Source: Sulfurospirillum diekertiae
GTDB lineage: Bacteria > Campylobacterota > Campylobacteria > Campylobacterales > Sulfurospirillaceae
Length of the DNA stretch: 64,000 nt
NCBI RefSeq assembly: GCF_002309535.1
Contig: NZ_CP023275.1
Span: 62,001-126,000 of the forward strand
Direction: 5' to 3'
A program made the translations under genes and the position numbers. Within the stretch, counting starts at the first letter, position 1. Each line of letters opens with the position of its first letter. Under the pieces are notes generated by a model. That model had not been told where the DNA came from. It saw nothing but the letters and a program-made list of their open reading frames with translations, and ran no database searches. Positions 11,681-21,365 of this stretch are shown piece by piece.

Positions 11681-11780
11681 TAAAACTCTCTACGGGTCTG
11701 TGATAACCCATAACACGGGTATAAACAATACATTTGGTGCGTTTTTCTTTCAACTTCTCTAAAATTTCGGTTTGACTCAT
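11616..11780 (-). CDS. stand-alone glycyl-radical domain of class III ribonucleotide reductase (54 residues)
   Basis: A short frame runs from ATG 11780-11778 to TAA 11616-11618. The product contains KRTKCIVYTRVMGYHRPVES followed by FNVGKTGEHRERVQF and ends EKCPCR. The RVMGY core is the glycyl-radical site normally found at the very C-terminus of NrdD. The 701-residue NrdD upstream ends after its zinc-finger-like region and lacks this segment, so the radical domain is a separate polypeptide. The ATG overlaps the nrdD stop (ATGA) and is preceded by AAGGAG at 7 bases spacing, supporting independent coupled translation rather than a sequencing error. A frameshifted fusion cannot be fully excluded. 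Confidence 0.85.
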   Translation of the reverse strand: MSQTEILEKLKEKRTKCIVYTRVMGYHRPVESFNVGKTGEHRERVQFVEKCPCR

Positions 11781-13882
11781 GATGCTTCTCCTTTTCTGTA
11801 GTGTTCTACTAATTCTTCATCACATTTAGGGCAAAATTCATGCTCACCACTGATGTAGCCATGTTTCTCACACACCGAAAAGACCGGTGTGATTGTAAGG
11901 TAAGGCATACGGTAGTTGGTGATCACGTTTCTAACCAACTTTTTACACGCTTCACTGGAACTAATGCGCTCTTTCATGTAAAGATGCAGAACGGTTCCAC
12001 CTGTGTAGGAGCATTGTAGGTCATCTTGCAGATCCAATGCTTCAAAAGGATCATCGGTAAAATTCGCAGGAAGTTGAGAGGAGTTGGTGTAGTACACATT
12101 TTTTCCCGATCCTGCTTGGATGATCTCAGGGTAGCGTTTTTTATCTTCTTTCGCAAAACGGTACGTTGTACCCTCTGCTGGTGTTGCTTCAAGGTTGTAG
12201 AGATTCCCCGTCTCTTCTTGATACGTGACCATTTTATTGCGCACAAATTCTAAGATTTCGTGAGCAAATTCCATTCCATATGCATCGGCAATATTGTGTT
12301 TATCATCCGTAAAATTGCGAATCATCTCGTTGATACCATTGACACCAATGGTTGAAAAATGGCTGTTAAATCCTGGCAAATAACGTGCTGTATACGGATA
12401 AAGTCCGCGGTTGTACATCTCTTGGACAAATACACGTTTTTTCTCTAGCGTTGATTTAGCAAGGTCCATCAGATATTCAAAGCGTTCCATCAACTCTTTT
12501 TTATTGCCTTTATAGAGATAGCCAAGTCGTGCCATATTGAGCGTCACAACGCCAATACTTCCCGTCATTTCAGCACTTCCGAAAAGTCCACCGCCACGTT
12601 TTAAAAGCTCTCTAAGATCGAGTTGCAAACGACAACACATGGAGCGTACATGGCCAGGTTTATAGGCTTTGGGGTTTTCTACAAGTTTGCCATCAGCATC
12701 TCTCACGTATTGGCTTCCGATAAAGTTTTGGAAGTACGATGAACCGATTTTAGCGGTGTTTTCAAACAGTAACTCCGTATTTTCGCCATCCCAATCAAAA
12801 TCTTCGGTGATGTTAACCGTTGGAATCGGAAAGGTGAACGGTTGACCCGTTTTATCGCCCTCTGTCATCACTTCGTAATATGCTTTGTTAATCAAATTCA
12901 TCTCTTTTTGAAAATGCTTGTAGGTCATGGCTTCAAGAGAATTGACACCACGTTTTTGTGCCTCTTCCATAAGCTCAGCATCGTTAATTTCTTTAAAAAG
13001 ATGACGTTGGTTTGATGTTGGAATCTGATCGGCTAAGTCTTTAGGCACGGTCCAGTCAATGGTGATGTTTGTGAACGGACTTTGACCCCAACGAGCAGGA
13101 ACGTTGAGGTTATAAATAAAGCTACGAATCGCTTTTTTAATCTCTTTATAGGAGATTTTATCTTTAAAGGCATATGGCGCTAAGTAGGTATCAAACGAGC
13201 TAAACGCTTGCGCACCTGCCCATTCGCTTTGAAGTATGCCTAAGAAGTTTGCCATTTGTCCAAGGGCTTCACGAAAGTGCATTGGTGGGCGACTTTCAAC
13301 GCGACCACGAACGCCGTTAAAGCCCTCATCTAAAAGCACGCGAAGGCTCCAACCCGCGCAATACGCCGTTAAACAGTCTAGATCATGGATATGATAGTCA
13401 CCATTACGGTGGGCTAATCCCTCTTCTTTGGAGTAAATTTTATCAAGCCAGTAGTTAGCAATCACTTTACCTGCAGTGTTGTTGACTAACCCAGCGTTTG
13501 AGTAACCGGTGTTAGAGTTTGCTTTAATTCTCCAGTCACTTTTTCCAATATACTCTTCAATTGTTTGTGTGGAATTGACATAGGTCGTATCTTCATTGAG
13601 TCCGTAGATATGCTCACGCTGCATTTTATGGGTATGTCGGTAGAGAATAAAGGAGCGCATAACGTCAAAATAACGTGTTTTATAAAGCTCTTGTTCGATC
13701 ATATCTTGGAAGTCTTCAACCGCTGCTACCCGTTTTTTTTCGATACGCTTGAGTATCTCTTGAAAGATGCTTGCATCGTAGGTGACACCTTCACTTTTAA
13801 AGGCTTTTTTAATGGCGTCTTCGATTTTATAAGGCTGAAATTCTTCTGTCGTTCCGTCACGTTTGAGTACTTTGGTTAGCAT
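11777..13882 (-). CDS. nrdD: anaerobic ribonucleoside-triphosphate reductase, large part without glycyl-radical loop
   Basis: A 701-residue class III reductase. An ATP-cone (VLKRDGTTEEFQPYKIEDAI) occupies the first 90 residues. The catalytic barrel includes HDLDCLTAYCAGWSLR, PFTNITIDWTVP and NMARLGYLYKG. The C-terminus has a zinc-ribbon-like CEKHGYISGEHEFCPKCDEE segment and then stops, without RVxGY. Function therefore must depend on the 54-residue peptide encoded next. NrdD reduces NTPs to dNTPs without oxygen, complementing the oxygen-dependent NrdAB in this same cluster. Confidence 0.93.
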   Translation of the reverse strand: MLTKVLKRDGTTEEFQPYKIEDAIKKAFKSEGVTYDASIFQEILKRIEKKRVAAVEDFQDMIEQELYKTRYFDVMRSFILYRHTHKMQREHIYGLNEDTTYVNSTQTIEEYIGKSDWRIKANSNTGYSNAGLVNNTAGKVIANYWLDKIYSKEEGLAHRNGDYHIHDLDCLTAYCAGWSLRVLLDEGFNGVRGRVESRPPMHFREALGQMANFLGILQSEWAGAQAFSSFDTYLAPYAFKDKISYKEIKKAIRSFIYNLNVPARWGQSPFTNITIDWTVPKDLADQIPTSNQRHLFKEINDAELMEEAQKRGVNSLEAMTYKHFQKEMNLINKAYYEVMTEGDKTGQPFTFPIPTVNITEDFDWDGENTELLFENTAKIGSSYFQNFIGSQYVRDADGKLVENPKAYKPGHVRSMCCRLQLDLRELLKRGGGLFGSAEMTGSIGVVTLNMARLGYLYKGNKKELMERFEYLMDLAKSTLEKKRVFVQEMYNRGLYPYTARYLPGFNSHFSTIGVNGINEMIRNFTDDKHNIADAYGMEFAHEILEFVRNKMVTYQEETGNLYNLEATPAEGTTYRFAKEDKKRYPEIIQAGSGKNVYYTNSSQLPANFTDDPFEALDLQDDLQCSYTGGTVLHLYMKERISSSEACKKLVRNVITNYRMPYLTITPVFSVCEKHGYISGEHEFCPKCDEELVEHYRKGEAS

Positions 13883-14091
13883 GGTTATCCTAGATGTAAA
13901 AGTAGAGAAGATTATAGTAAGTATAAAATTTAAAGAAACTTAATAATTAAGCTGAAACAATTATGTCACAGTTTAAAATTAAGAGTTTGATAGATTTTTA
14001 ATTATGGCTATTAATGGCCTTAATTTAAGCATTTATAGCGTATTTTTGCTTTTTATTATTAAAATATAAAATTAATTTATATTTTAAGATA

Positions 14092-14790
14092 TTATTCGTT
14101 AAGTGCATGTGTTAGTGCTTCGTTTACATGTAGAATAGTTGTGTCAAAAAGCGGCAAATAAGCGCTTTGTTGATCCAATAAAAGGCCAATTTCCGTGCAT
14201 CCTAAAATGACAGAATCAATTTGTTCATCATGGCATTTAAGATCGTTAATTATTTTTAAAAATATCTCTTTGGAAGTGGTTTTGATTTGACCAACGCAAA
14301 GCTCTTGAAAGATAATTTGGTTGATAATTTCGATTGCTTTTGCATCAGGGATAACCACATCAATGTGGTGGGATTTTAAAACTTCGGTGTAGAATGTTTC
14401 TTGCATTGTAAATTGGGTTCCAAGTAGAATGGCTTTATGGGCATCTTGTGCATTGAGCGCTTTAGCAGTCGCTTCTGCAATATGTAAAAAAGGTGTTTTC
14501 ACATGAGGTGTAATGAGCGGAAGAATTTTGTGCATCGTATTGGTACATAAAAGGATAAAATCCACTCCTGCTCGCTCTAAGGAAAGCGCTGCCTCTTGGA
14601 TAACAAGCGCAGCCTCTTCCCATTTCCCTTCGCTTTGAAAGCGCTCAATTGGTGCAAAATCAACTGAGTAAAGAAAGATCTTAGCACTGTGAAGTCCTCC
14701 TAGTTTCGCTTTGACGCCCTCATTTAAAAGAGTGTAATAGCTCTGTGTGGATTCCCAACTCATGCCACCGATCAATCCTATCGTTTTCAT
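14092..14790 (-). CDS. aspartate/glutamate-family amino acid racemase
   Basis: A 232-residue PLP-independent racemase (YgeA/RacX-like). It begins IGLIGGMSWEST, a signature of this family; the two catalytic cysteines are in LLCTNTMHK near residue 83 and LGCTEIGLLL near residue 198. Substrate could be aspartate, glutamate or a broader set. It lies between nrdA and nrdD on the same strand with a 42-base gap to nrdA that holds a TTTACATGTAAA palindrome. Confidence 0.87.
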   Translation of the reverse strand: MKTIGLIGGMSWESTQSYYTLLNEGVKAKLGGLHSAKIFLYSVDFAPIERFQSEGKWEEAALVIQEAALSLERAGVDFILLCTNTMHKILPLITPHVKTPFLHIAEATAKALNAQDAHKAILLGTQFTMQETFYTEVLKSHHIDVVIPDAKAIEIINQIIFQELCVGQIKTTSKEIFLKIINDLKCHDEQIDSVILGCTEIGLLLDQQSAYLPLFDTTILHVNEALTHALNE

Positions 14791-14832
14791 TCTTACCCTT
14801 TACATGTAAAGTATTTTATTCACACGATACGC

Positions 14833-17199
14833 TTATTGACATCCTTCACACTCAATGCTACGATCGGCTACTTCAAGTTTATTCTCAGGTGATTGAGAAC
14901 GGAGGTAATAGGTTGATTTTATACCGAGTTTCCATCCGAGCATATAGATGTCATTGAGGTATTTTCCGCTTGCCTTATCCAAGGTAATGAAAATATTCAG
15001 GCTCTGCCCTTGATCGATCCATTTTTGGCGAATAGCACCTGCTTTAATGAGCACACGTTGATCCAGTTCATATGCAGGGGTATAAAAATTCCAAGTATCA
15101 GGACTGAGGTTTGGAACCACAACAGGAATCATCCCTGAGAGGTTTTCCTCAAACCATTTACGTTTGTATACAGGCTCTATTGTTTGTGTGGTGCCGACTA
15201 AGATGGAGATAGAGCTCGTTGGTGCGACTGCCATCAGATAGCCATTGCGCATACCATTCTTTTTCACTTTTTCTCTTAAACTCTCCCAATCATACATGTA
15301 CCCAAATAGCCCACCACGATCTACTAATTTCTTAGCTTCGTCATTGGCCGTGTCTATTGGGAAAATACCTCGGCTCCATTTCGAACCTTGAAATTCAGGA
15401 TAAATTCCTTTTTCAATCGCAAGATTAGATGAAGCCAAAATGGCATTGTAACTCACTGCTTCCATCACTTCATCGATTTTGCTAAAGTGCTCGTAACTTC
15501 CCCATGCGATATGCTGTTCTGCCAGCATTTGCGCTTCACCCATCACGCCTAACCCAATGGCACGTGATTTGAGGTTCGTATGTTTTACTTTGGCATGCGG
15601 ATAAAAGTTAAGATCAATCACATTGTCAAGCATTCGAATTGCGATAGGAATGGTTCGCTCGATCTCTTCTTTGGTGTGAATTTTGGAGAGATTCACACTG
15701 GCAAGGTTACACACAGCCGTTTTACCTTCAACCATCTCTTTTTCAACAATAAAAATATCTTTGCCATTGATACTATCGAGTGCGGTTACTTTCTTAGCTT
15801 CTTTCGTTACGCCACTATCAACTTTAACCAAATCACTCTCTTCATAGGTGTCAATCGTTTGATCGTTATAAACAATTTTTACTTTATAGTGATTAGGTGC
15901 GGTATTTTGAAAAATTTCGGTGCAAAGATTGGAACTTCGAATAATGCCCGTATGATCATTAGGATTCGCACGATTGGCATTGTCTTTAAAACAGAGGAAT
16001 GGGCTTCCACTTTCAAAATAACTGGTTAAGATTTTCTTCCACAACTCTTTGGCAGGCACATACTCTTTGGAAATGGCATCATTTTGCTCATAGGCAAGGT
16101 AACGACGCTCAAACTCTTCACCATACACTTCCGCAAGATCGCCTGCTTCAGCAGGATCAAAAAGTGTCCACATCGCATTTTCTTCAACACGTTTCATAAA
16201 GAGATCATTGATCCAAAGCGCAGGGAAAAGATCGTGTGCACGACGTCTCTCTTCACCAGAATTTTTCTTAAGGTCTAAAAAGTCGGAGATGTCCATATGC
16301 CATGGCTCTAAATACACTGCAATCGCACCTTTACGAGTTCCGAGTTGATCAACCGCAATGGCAATATCATTGGTGATTTTTAAAAAAGGTATAACGCCAC
16401 CTGCAGCATTTTTATGCCCATCAATCATACCACCCATCGAACGTACCAAATTCCAATCCCAGCCAATGCCACCACCAAATTTACTGAGCAGTGACATCTC
16501 TTTGTAGGAGTCAAAAATACCCTCGATGTTATCAGGTGTGCTTCCGATGTAACATGAGCTGAGTTGATGACGTGTGGTTCTTGCATTCGAAAGTGTTGGC
16601 GTTGCGAGCATCACTTCAAATTTACTGATCACATCGTAAAATTTCTTTGCCCAATCTTGGGAATTGAGTTCATTTTGCGCTAAGAACATGGCAATCGCCA
16701 TGAACATATGTTGTGGCAACTCAATAGGCTTGCCTTGTCTGTTCTTGATCAAATAACGATCGTGAAGGGTTTTAATTCCAAGATAGGTAAATTGAAGATC
16801 ACGCTCAGGCTTGAGGTAGGCGTCAAGGTCTTTCAGATTGTATTTAGCTTTCATGCCAAGCGCAATACGCCCCTCTTTTTCTCCACGGTCTAAATACTCT
16901 GCAAAACTGCCATACCCTGTAAAACCATTAACCTTATGGTAAAGATCATACAAAAACAGACGTGCGGCAACAAACGTCCAGTTGGGACGATCGATATCGA
17001 TCTTATCCACTGCCGTTTTGATTAATGTCTTTTGAATCTCTTCAGTCGTAATCTGATCACGAAACTGAATCTTCGCATCGACTTCAAGCTCACTTTGAGA
17101 GACGTTGTCCAAACCTTTGATGGCAGAGCTAGTATATTTTTGAATTTTAGAGATATCGAGTGGCTCAATGCGACCATTACGCTTTTGGACGGTTAACAT
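14833..17199 (-). CDS. nrdA: ribonucleoside-diphosphate reductase, alpha subunit (class I)
   Basis: A 788-residue catalytic subunit. An N-terminal ATP-cone (VQKRNGRIEPLDISKIQKYT) is followed by the barrel with active-site cysteines in LSSCYIGSTPDN, SNLCTEIFQNT and AVCNLASVNLS, and a C-terminal redox pair CEGCQ at the very end. It works with NrdB, encoded about 5 kb further on. Its start abuts the purB stop (shared base at 17199), so it is probably co-transcribed with purB. Confidence 0.96.
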   Translation of the reverse strand: MLTVQKRNGRIEPLDISKIQKYTSSAIKGLDNVSQSELEVDAKIQFRDQITTEEIQKTLIKTAVDKIDIDRPNWTFVAARLFLYDLYHKVNGFTGYGSFAEYLDRGEKEGRIALGMKAKYNLKDLDAYLKPERDLQFTYLGIKTLHDRYLIKNRQGKPIELPQHMFMAIAMFLAQNELNSQDWAKKFYDVISKFEVMLATPTLSNARTTRHQLSSCYIGSTPDNIEGIFDSYKEMSLLSKFGGGIGWDWNLVRSMGGMIDGHKNAAGGVIPFLKITNDIAIAVDQLGTRKGAIAVYLEPWHMDISDFLDLKKNSGEERRRAHDLFPALWINDLFMKRVEENAMWTLFDPAEAGDLAEVYGEEFERRYLAYEQNDAISKEYVPAKELWKKILTSYFESGSPFLCFKDNANRANPNDHTGIIRSSNLCTEIFQNTAPNHYKVKIVYNDQTIDTYEESDLVKVDSGVTKEAKKVTALDSINGKDIFIVEKEMVEGKTAVCNLASVNLSKIHTKEEIERTIPIAIRMLDNVIDLNFYPHAKVKHTNLKSRAIGLGVMGEAQMLAEQHIAWGSYEHFSKIDEVMEAVSYNAILASSNLAIEKGIYPEFQGSKWSRGIFPIDTANDEAKKLVDRGGLFGYMYDWESLREKVKKNGMRNGYLMAVAPTSSISILVGTTQTIEPVYKRKWFEENLSGMIPVVVPNLSPDTWNFYTPAYELDQRVLIKAGAIRQKWIDQGQSLNIFITLDKASGKYLNDIYMLGWKLGIKSTYYLRSQSPENKLEVADRSIECEGCQ

Positions 17200-18527
17200 T
17201 ATTTAAATACCCTTTGAAAAATTTTATCGACATTTTTGGTGTAATAAGCATAGTCAAAACATGCTCTGATTTCTGTTTCGCTGAGTTCTGCTCTTAAATC
17301 TTCGTCGCTCAGAAGATTTTGAAGGTACAAACTCTCCCCTTCACTATTGAGTGCTGGTTTGCCATGTTGAAGGTCTTCCCAGACTTTCATGGCGTTTCTT
17401 TGAACAATTTTATACGCATCTTCGCGTGATACATTTTTAAGTGGTAACTCAAGTAAGATGCGTTGTGAAAAGACAAGTCCACCTGTTAGGTTAAGATTGC
17501 GCATCATGTTTTCAGGGTAAACGACCAGTTTAGAGATAACACTGTTCAGACGATTAAGCATGAAATCGGTGGTGATAAAACCATCTGGCAAGATAAAACG
17601 CTCAACGGAACTATGACTGATGTCGCGCTCATGCCATAAAGCAACGTTTTCCATCGCTGGGATCGCGTAGGATCTTATCATACGACACAGACCAGTAATA
17701 TTCTCACTTAAGACGGGATTGCGCTTGTGAGGCATCGCAGAGCTTCCTTTTTGACCTTTTTCAAAGAACTCTTCACATTCATATACTTCGGTGCGTTGGT
17801 AATGACGAATTGCAACGGCTATCTTCTCACAACTGGATGCCAATAAGGCAAGTGCATTCATGAGTGCAGCATAACGATCCCGTTGAATGACTTGGTTAGA
17901 AACGGGAGCTGGAGTCAGACCAAGCTCTTCACAGACATACTCTTCAAGCTCAATCGGTGAGTGAGCCATATTGCCCATTGCTCCACTGATTTGTCCGACG
18001 GAAATGATATCCATCACGTTTTCAAGATTTTTAAGACTGCGTTTGATCTCTTCGTACCAAATGGCCAAAACCAAACCAAACGTGATAGGTTCGCCATGAA
18101 TACCATGGCTTCTTCCCACCATCAATGTCATTTTGTGTTCCATCGCTCTGGTTTTCAAAGATTCCATCAATGTTTTAACGTCTTCTATGATTACATGTAA
18201 AGAGTCGCGCATCTGAAGTGCAACAGCCGTGTCAATACAATCGGAGCTGGTCATACCATAATGAACCCATCTGCTCTCTTCTCCAAGGCTGTCTGCCACG
18301 CTCGTTAAAAATGCAATGACATCGTGACGGGTGACTTTTTCAATTTCATCAATACGGTCAATATTGAACTTGGCATTCTTAACGATTTTTTCACAATCAC
18401 TATTAGGGATGAGTCCTAATTTGTTCCATGCTTTGGTTGCGGCTTTCTCGACCCTAAGCCATGCGTCGTATTTTGCCTCAATGGTCCAATGCTTTTTCAT
18501 CTCTTCTCGTGCGTAGCGCTCTACCAT
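17199..18527 (-). CDS. purB: adenylosuccinate lyase
   Basis: A 442-residue fumarase-superfamily enzyme acting twice in purine synthesis (SAICAR and adenylosuccinate cleavage). The superfamily signature GSSAMPHKRNP lies near residue 263, with HYGMTSSDCID and GRSHGIHGEPI upstream. Two in-frame ATGs lie six bases apart; AAGGA directly abuts the first (18533), so the second (18527, spacing 6) is preferred. It heads the long minus-strand run that includes the ribonucleotide reductases. Confidence 0.95.
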   Translation of the reverse strand: MVERYAREEMKKHWTIEAKYDAWLRVEKAATKAWNKLGLIPNSDCEKIVKNAKFNIDRIDEIEKVTRHDVIAFLTSVADSLGEESRWVHYGMTSSDCIDTAVALQMRDSLHVIIEDVKTLMESLKTRAMEHKMTLMVGRSHGIHGEPITFGLVLAIWYEEIKRSLKNLENVMDIISVGQISGAMGNMAHSPIELEEYVCEELGLTPAPVSNQVIQRDRYAALMNALALLASSCEKIAVAIRHYQRTEVYECEEFFEKGQKGSSAMPHKRNPVLSENITGLCRMIRSYAIPAMENVALWHERDISHSSVERFILPDGFITTDFMLNRLNSVISKLVVYPENMMRNLNLTGGLVFSQRILLELPLKNVSREDAYKIVQRNAMKVWEDLQHGKPALNSEGESLYLQNLLSDEDLRAELSETEIRACFDYAYYTKNVDKIFQRVFK

Positions 18528-18644
18528 TCTCATTCCTTGTCTATTTGTGATTTTTATGTGATAAAATACGGTGAATTTATCTGTAAATTCGTGTTTGATA
18601 TGATTTTTTATTTTAACAATTTCGGACTAAAAAAGGGTTGAATT

Positions 18645-19553
18645 TTGGCGTATACTTTGAAAAAGTTTGTTCTTGAAAAACCAACACTTGCCTTTCGCTT
18701 CTTAATGGACACCTTTGAAATCAGTATGGGCGAAGCGCAAAAAATAGTGGATAAACGAAGAGTTTTTGTGGAAGGTGAGCAGCTTCTCAAGAAATCATCT
18801 TTGATTGTTGGTACTATTAGTGTGGTTGTTTTTGAAGGAGAATCGAAAGGTCTTCAACCTGTTTTTGAGACAGAAGACTTTGCCGTTTTTGAAAAACCTA
18901 GTGGTGTGATGATTCATCCTCGAAAACGCAGTGACGGGTATACCTTAAACGATGAAATCAAATCGTTGTATGGGAAAGATGCGAATGCGGCTCACCGTAT
19001 TGATAAAAGTACCAGTGGGTTAGTGCTGGTGGGCAAACATAAGCAGGCGGAAATCGAGCTCAAACGTATCTTTGCAACAAGACACGTTCAAAAGAGTTAT
19101 TTGGCTTTGGTGCATGGGAAAATTGATGATGTTCTGATGATTGATGAAAAACTGAAGCGCGATGTTGAAACAAGTCAAATTCGACTTAAAGTCCATGTGG
19201 ATGAAAGAGGTAAGGCGTCACAAACAAAAATAACGCCCCTTTGCTATTTTGCAGATAAAGATGCAACATTGGTAGAAGCGATTCCCTATACAGGAAGGCA
19301 GCATCAGATTCGTGTTCATTTGTTCCACGTGAAACATCATATCGTTGGTGATCCAATCTATGGAATAGACGAAGAAGATGCAGAGCGATATTTAGAGGGC
19401 TCTATGAGCGCAGAAGAACAACTTGAAATAACACAAAGTTCACGCCTTCTTTTGCATGCCCAAACGTTAGCATTTGAGTATAAGGGAATTCCTTATAAAA
19501 TAGAATCACAGGTTGATGCTAAAACACTGTTTTACAATTTAATGAAAGGATAA
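18645..19553 (+). CDS. RluA/RluD-family 23S rRNA pseudouridine synthase
   Basis: A 302-residue protein with an S4-like N-terminal domain and the pseudouridine synthase core. The catalytic aspartate is in AHRIDKSTSGLVLVGK near residue 120; GRQHQIRVHLFHVKHHIVGD is the other RluA-family signature. The TTG start at 18645 has AAGGG 7 bases upstream and no better ATG. A perfect parS sequence lies within the codons for LFHVKH. FAH protein follows after 2 bases. The exact target uridine cannot be told from sequence. Confidence 0.88.
   Translation: MAYTLKKFVLEKPTLAFRFLMDTFEISMGEAQKIVDKRRVFVEGEQLLKKSSLIVGTISVVVFEGESKGLQPVFETEDFAVFEKPSGVMIHPRKRSDGYTLNDEIKSLYGKDANAAHRIDKSTSGLVLVGKHKQAEIELKRIFATRHVQKSYLALVHGKIDDVLMIDEKLKRDVETSQIRLKVHVDERGKASQTKITPLCYFADKDATLVEAIPYTGRQHQIRVHLFHVKHHIVGDPIYGIDEEDAERYLEGSMSAEEQLEITQSSRLLLHAQTLAFEYKGIPYKIESQVDAKTLFYNLMKG
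19321..19336. promoter_or_regulatory. parS site 1 (ParB-binding palindrome)
   Basis: TGTTCCACGTGAAACA matches the bacterial parS consensus TGTTNCACGTGAAACA at every position. It lies in the coding sequence of the rluD-like gene. An identical copy is 2.3 kb away at 21633-21648. parA and parB are not in the window. Confidence 0.88.
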
Positions 19554-19555
19554 CA

Positions 19556-20170
19556 ATGAAAACAATTATATTAGATGGTCTTAGAGTCGCCCCAAGTAAG
19601 GTGGTCTGTGTTGGGAGAAATTATGTTGCGCACATTAAAGAATTGAACAATGAAGTTCCTACTTCAATGGTTTTGTTTATGAAGCCTAACGCTGCTTTAA
19701 GCAGTGAGCTTATAACAGGCAAACAAACACCCCTTCATTATGAAGGAGAAATCTCTTTTTTAATCAAAAAAGGAGCCATTGCTGCTGTTGGGTTTGGGCT
19801 TGATTTGACTAACCGTGAACTCCAAAGTGAGCTTAAAGGAAAAGGTTTACCTTGGGAGCGTGCAAAGGCTTTTGACGGTGCTGCTATTATGAGCCCGTTT
19901 GTCAGTATTGATGCTTTGGATGTTAATTTACTCTCTATGCAATTGTGGATTAATGATGTGTTAGTTCAAGAGGGAAACATTGACCTGATGATCTATAAAC
20001 CACTCACGGTTATTGAAGAGATCAACTCTTTTTCAACACTGATTGATAACGATATTGTGATGAGTGGAACACCTAAAGGTGTTGGTAGTTATGTTAAGGG
20101 TGATAAATTTGTTGGAAAGATTTTTATTGCTGATCGAGAGATTATCTCTCAGGAATGGATAGCTAAATAA
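19556..20170 (+). CDS. fumarylacetoacetate hydrolase family protein
   Basis: A 204-residue single-domain FAH-fold protein. Signatures are CVGRNYVAHIKELNNEVP, the Glu-containing LHYEGEISFLI (metal ligand region), and GTPKGVGSYVKGDKF. Family members include acylpyruvases and oxaloacetate decarboxylases; which applies here is unknown. AAAGGATAACA precedes the ATG. It follows the pseudouridine synthase by 2 bases and ends shortly before a 24-bp palindrome. Confidence 0.87.
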   Translation: MKTIILDGLRVAPSKVVCVGRNYVAHIKELNNEVPTSMVLFMKPNAALSSELITGKQTPLHYEGEISFLIKKGAIAAVGFGLDLTNRELQSELKGKGLPWERAKAFDGAAIMSPFVSIDALDVNLLSMQLWINDVLVQEGNIDLMIYKPLTVIEEINSFSTLIDNDIVMSGTPKGVGSYVKGDKFVGKIFIADREIISQEWIAK

Positions 20171-20175
20171 CCTCA

Positions 20176-20199
20176 AAGAGCTTTACATGTAAAGCTCTT
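20176..20199. terminator. 24-bp perfect palindrome built on CTTTACATGTAAAG, probable bidirectional stop
   Basis: A perfect inverted repeat centred at 20187.5 extends the dispersed TTTACATGTAAA motif by AAGAGC on the left and its complement on the right. It lies in the convergent gap between the FAH gene (plus) and the small membrane gene/rlmN (minus). Without a clear T-tract, the terminator role is inferred from position. Confidence 0.5.
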
Positions 20200-20296
20200 A
20201 CTTCTCTTTTAGAAAGAGGACTTTAATCAGTCCTCCTACTCCTACGATCACAACGATTATTAAAAAGCCAACTTGAAATAGGTCAAGCGTTGTCAT
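20198..20296 (-). CDS. 32-residue membrane protein coupled to rlmN
   Basis: A short frame begins at ATG 20296-20294, inside the last codons of rlmN, and ends TAA at 20198-20200. AAGGA lies about 8 bases upstream. The product starts [10 protein letters not shown], has one hydrophobic stretch ([18 protein letters not shown]) and ends LKEK. It looks like a single-span membrane peptide with a basic cytoplasmic tail. Function unknown. The overlap with rlmN suggests translational coupling. Confidence 0.5.
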   Translation of the reverse strand: MTTLDLFQVGFLIIVVIVGVGGLIKVLFLKEK

Positions 20297-21359
20297 TATT
20301 TTTTTCCTTGTCTTTAAGCTGTCCGCATGCTGCGCTGATATCTAACCCTTTGGATTGGCGAATAGTACACAGTACTCCATGATCAACAAGATACTGTTGA
20401 AATGCTATCATATCCTTTTCTAACGGGCGAGCAAATTCGCTTCCAACATGCGGATTGAAATAGATGAGATTAACTTTCGATTTTATGCCATGTAGGAGCT
20501 TCACCAGTTTACGAGCACTTTTTTGGTCATCATTTACCCCTTTCATGACCAAGTATTCAAACATGACCCGTTTACGTGCGTCTATAGGGAATGCTTTAAC
20601 AGCATTAATGATCGACTCAATATTATAGGCTTTGTTAATGGGCATCAGTGTTTGTCTGAGTTCATCATCTACCGCATGCAATGAAATTGCCAACAAAACA
20701 CCCAATTCCATTAGCCCTAGTTTTTCGATTTGAGAACTAAGTCCACTTGTGGATATGGTTTGTCTACGAGGAGAGATAGAAAGTCCATCAATATCTGTGA
20801 AAATGCGCACAGCTTTGCTCACGTTAGCTAAATTGTCCAATGGTTCCCCCATACCCATATAAACGATATTGACACGCCTATTCTCAGCGATAGCATTATC
20901 CCTTTTGATCATAAGAATTTGGGATGTTATCTCTCCAGCTGTTAGGTTGCGTTTAAAACCACTTTTCCCCGTGAGGCAAAATGCACATCCAATTTTACAG
21001 CCCACTTGAGAGGAGATACAAATCGTATAGCGTGTATGGTGAATTAGCTTCCCTTCTTCATCATTTTGTTCTTGCTTCATAGGCAAAAGAACCGATTCGA
21101 CAGTGTTGCCATCTTTGAGTGCAAAGAGATATTTTTTACTACCATCCCTACTCTCTTCAACTTTTGCAATCACAAGAGGATCTAAATAGTACTGTGATTC
21201 AAGCTGATCTTTGAGCTCTTTGGGAAGATTTTTCATCTCATCAAAGGAATTGACGTATTTTTGATATAACCATTGATAAATTTGTTTCGCTCTGAAAGAG
21301 GGTTTGATAATTTCCGATAACTCTTCTTTTGATAGATCGAATATATTCTGTCTTTCCAT
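20283..21359 (-). CDS. rlmN: dual-specificity RNA methyltransferase RlmN
   Basis: A 358-residue radical-SAM methyltransferase that modifies C2 of adenosine in 23S rRNA (A2503) and some tRNAs. The cluster motif is [14 protein letters not shown] near residue 122; [13 protein letters not shown] and [12 protein letters not shown] are further RlmN signatures, and the C-terminal Cys in ISAACGQL matches the methyl-accepting/resolving cysteine. Length is typical. Confidence 0.95.
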   Translation of the reverse strand: MERQNIFDLSKEELSEIIKPSFRAKQIYQWLYQKYVNSFDEMKNLPKELKDQLESQYYLDPLVIAKVEESRDGSKKYLFALKDGNTVESVLLPMKQEQNDEEGKLIHHTRYTICISSQVGCKIGCAFCLTGKSGFKRNLTAGEITSQILMIKRDNAIAENRRVNIVYMGMGEPLDNLANVSKAVRIFTDIDGLSISPRRQTISTSGLSSQIEKLGLMELGVLLAISLHAVDDELRQTLMPINKAYNIESIINAVKAFPIDARKRVMFEYLVMKGVNDDQKSARKLVKLLHGIKSKVNLIYFNPHVGSEFARPLEKDMIAFQQYLVDHGVLCTIRQSKGLDISAACGQLKDKEKNNDNA

Positions 21360-21365
21360 AATACC

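Noticed and set aside
11616..13882. nrdD as a frameshifted pseudogene
   Set aside because: The short downstream frame has its own AAGGAG and ATG, keeps a full glycyl-radical motif and is followed by an intact activase gene, so two functional genes are likelier.
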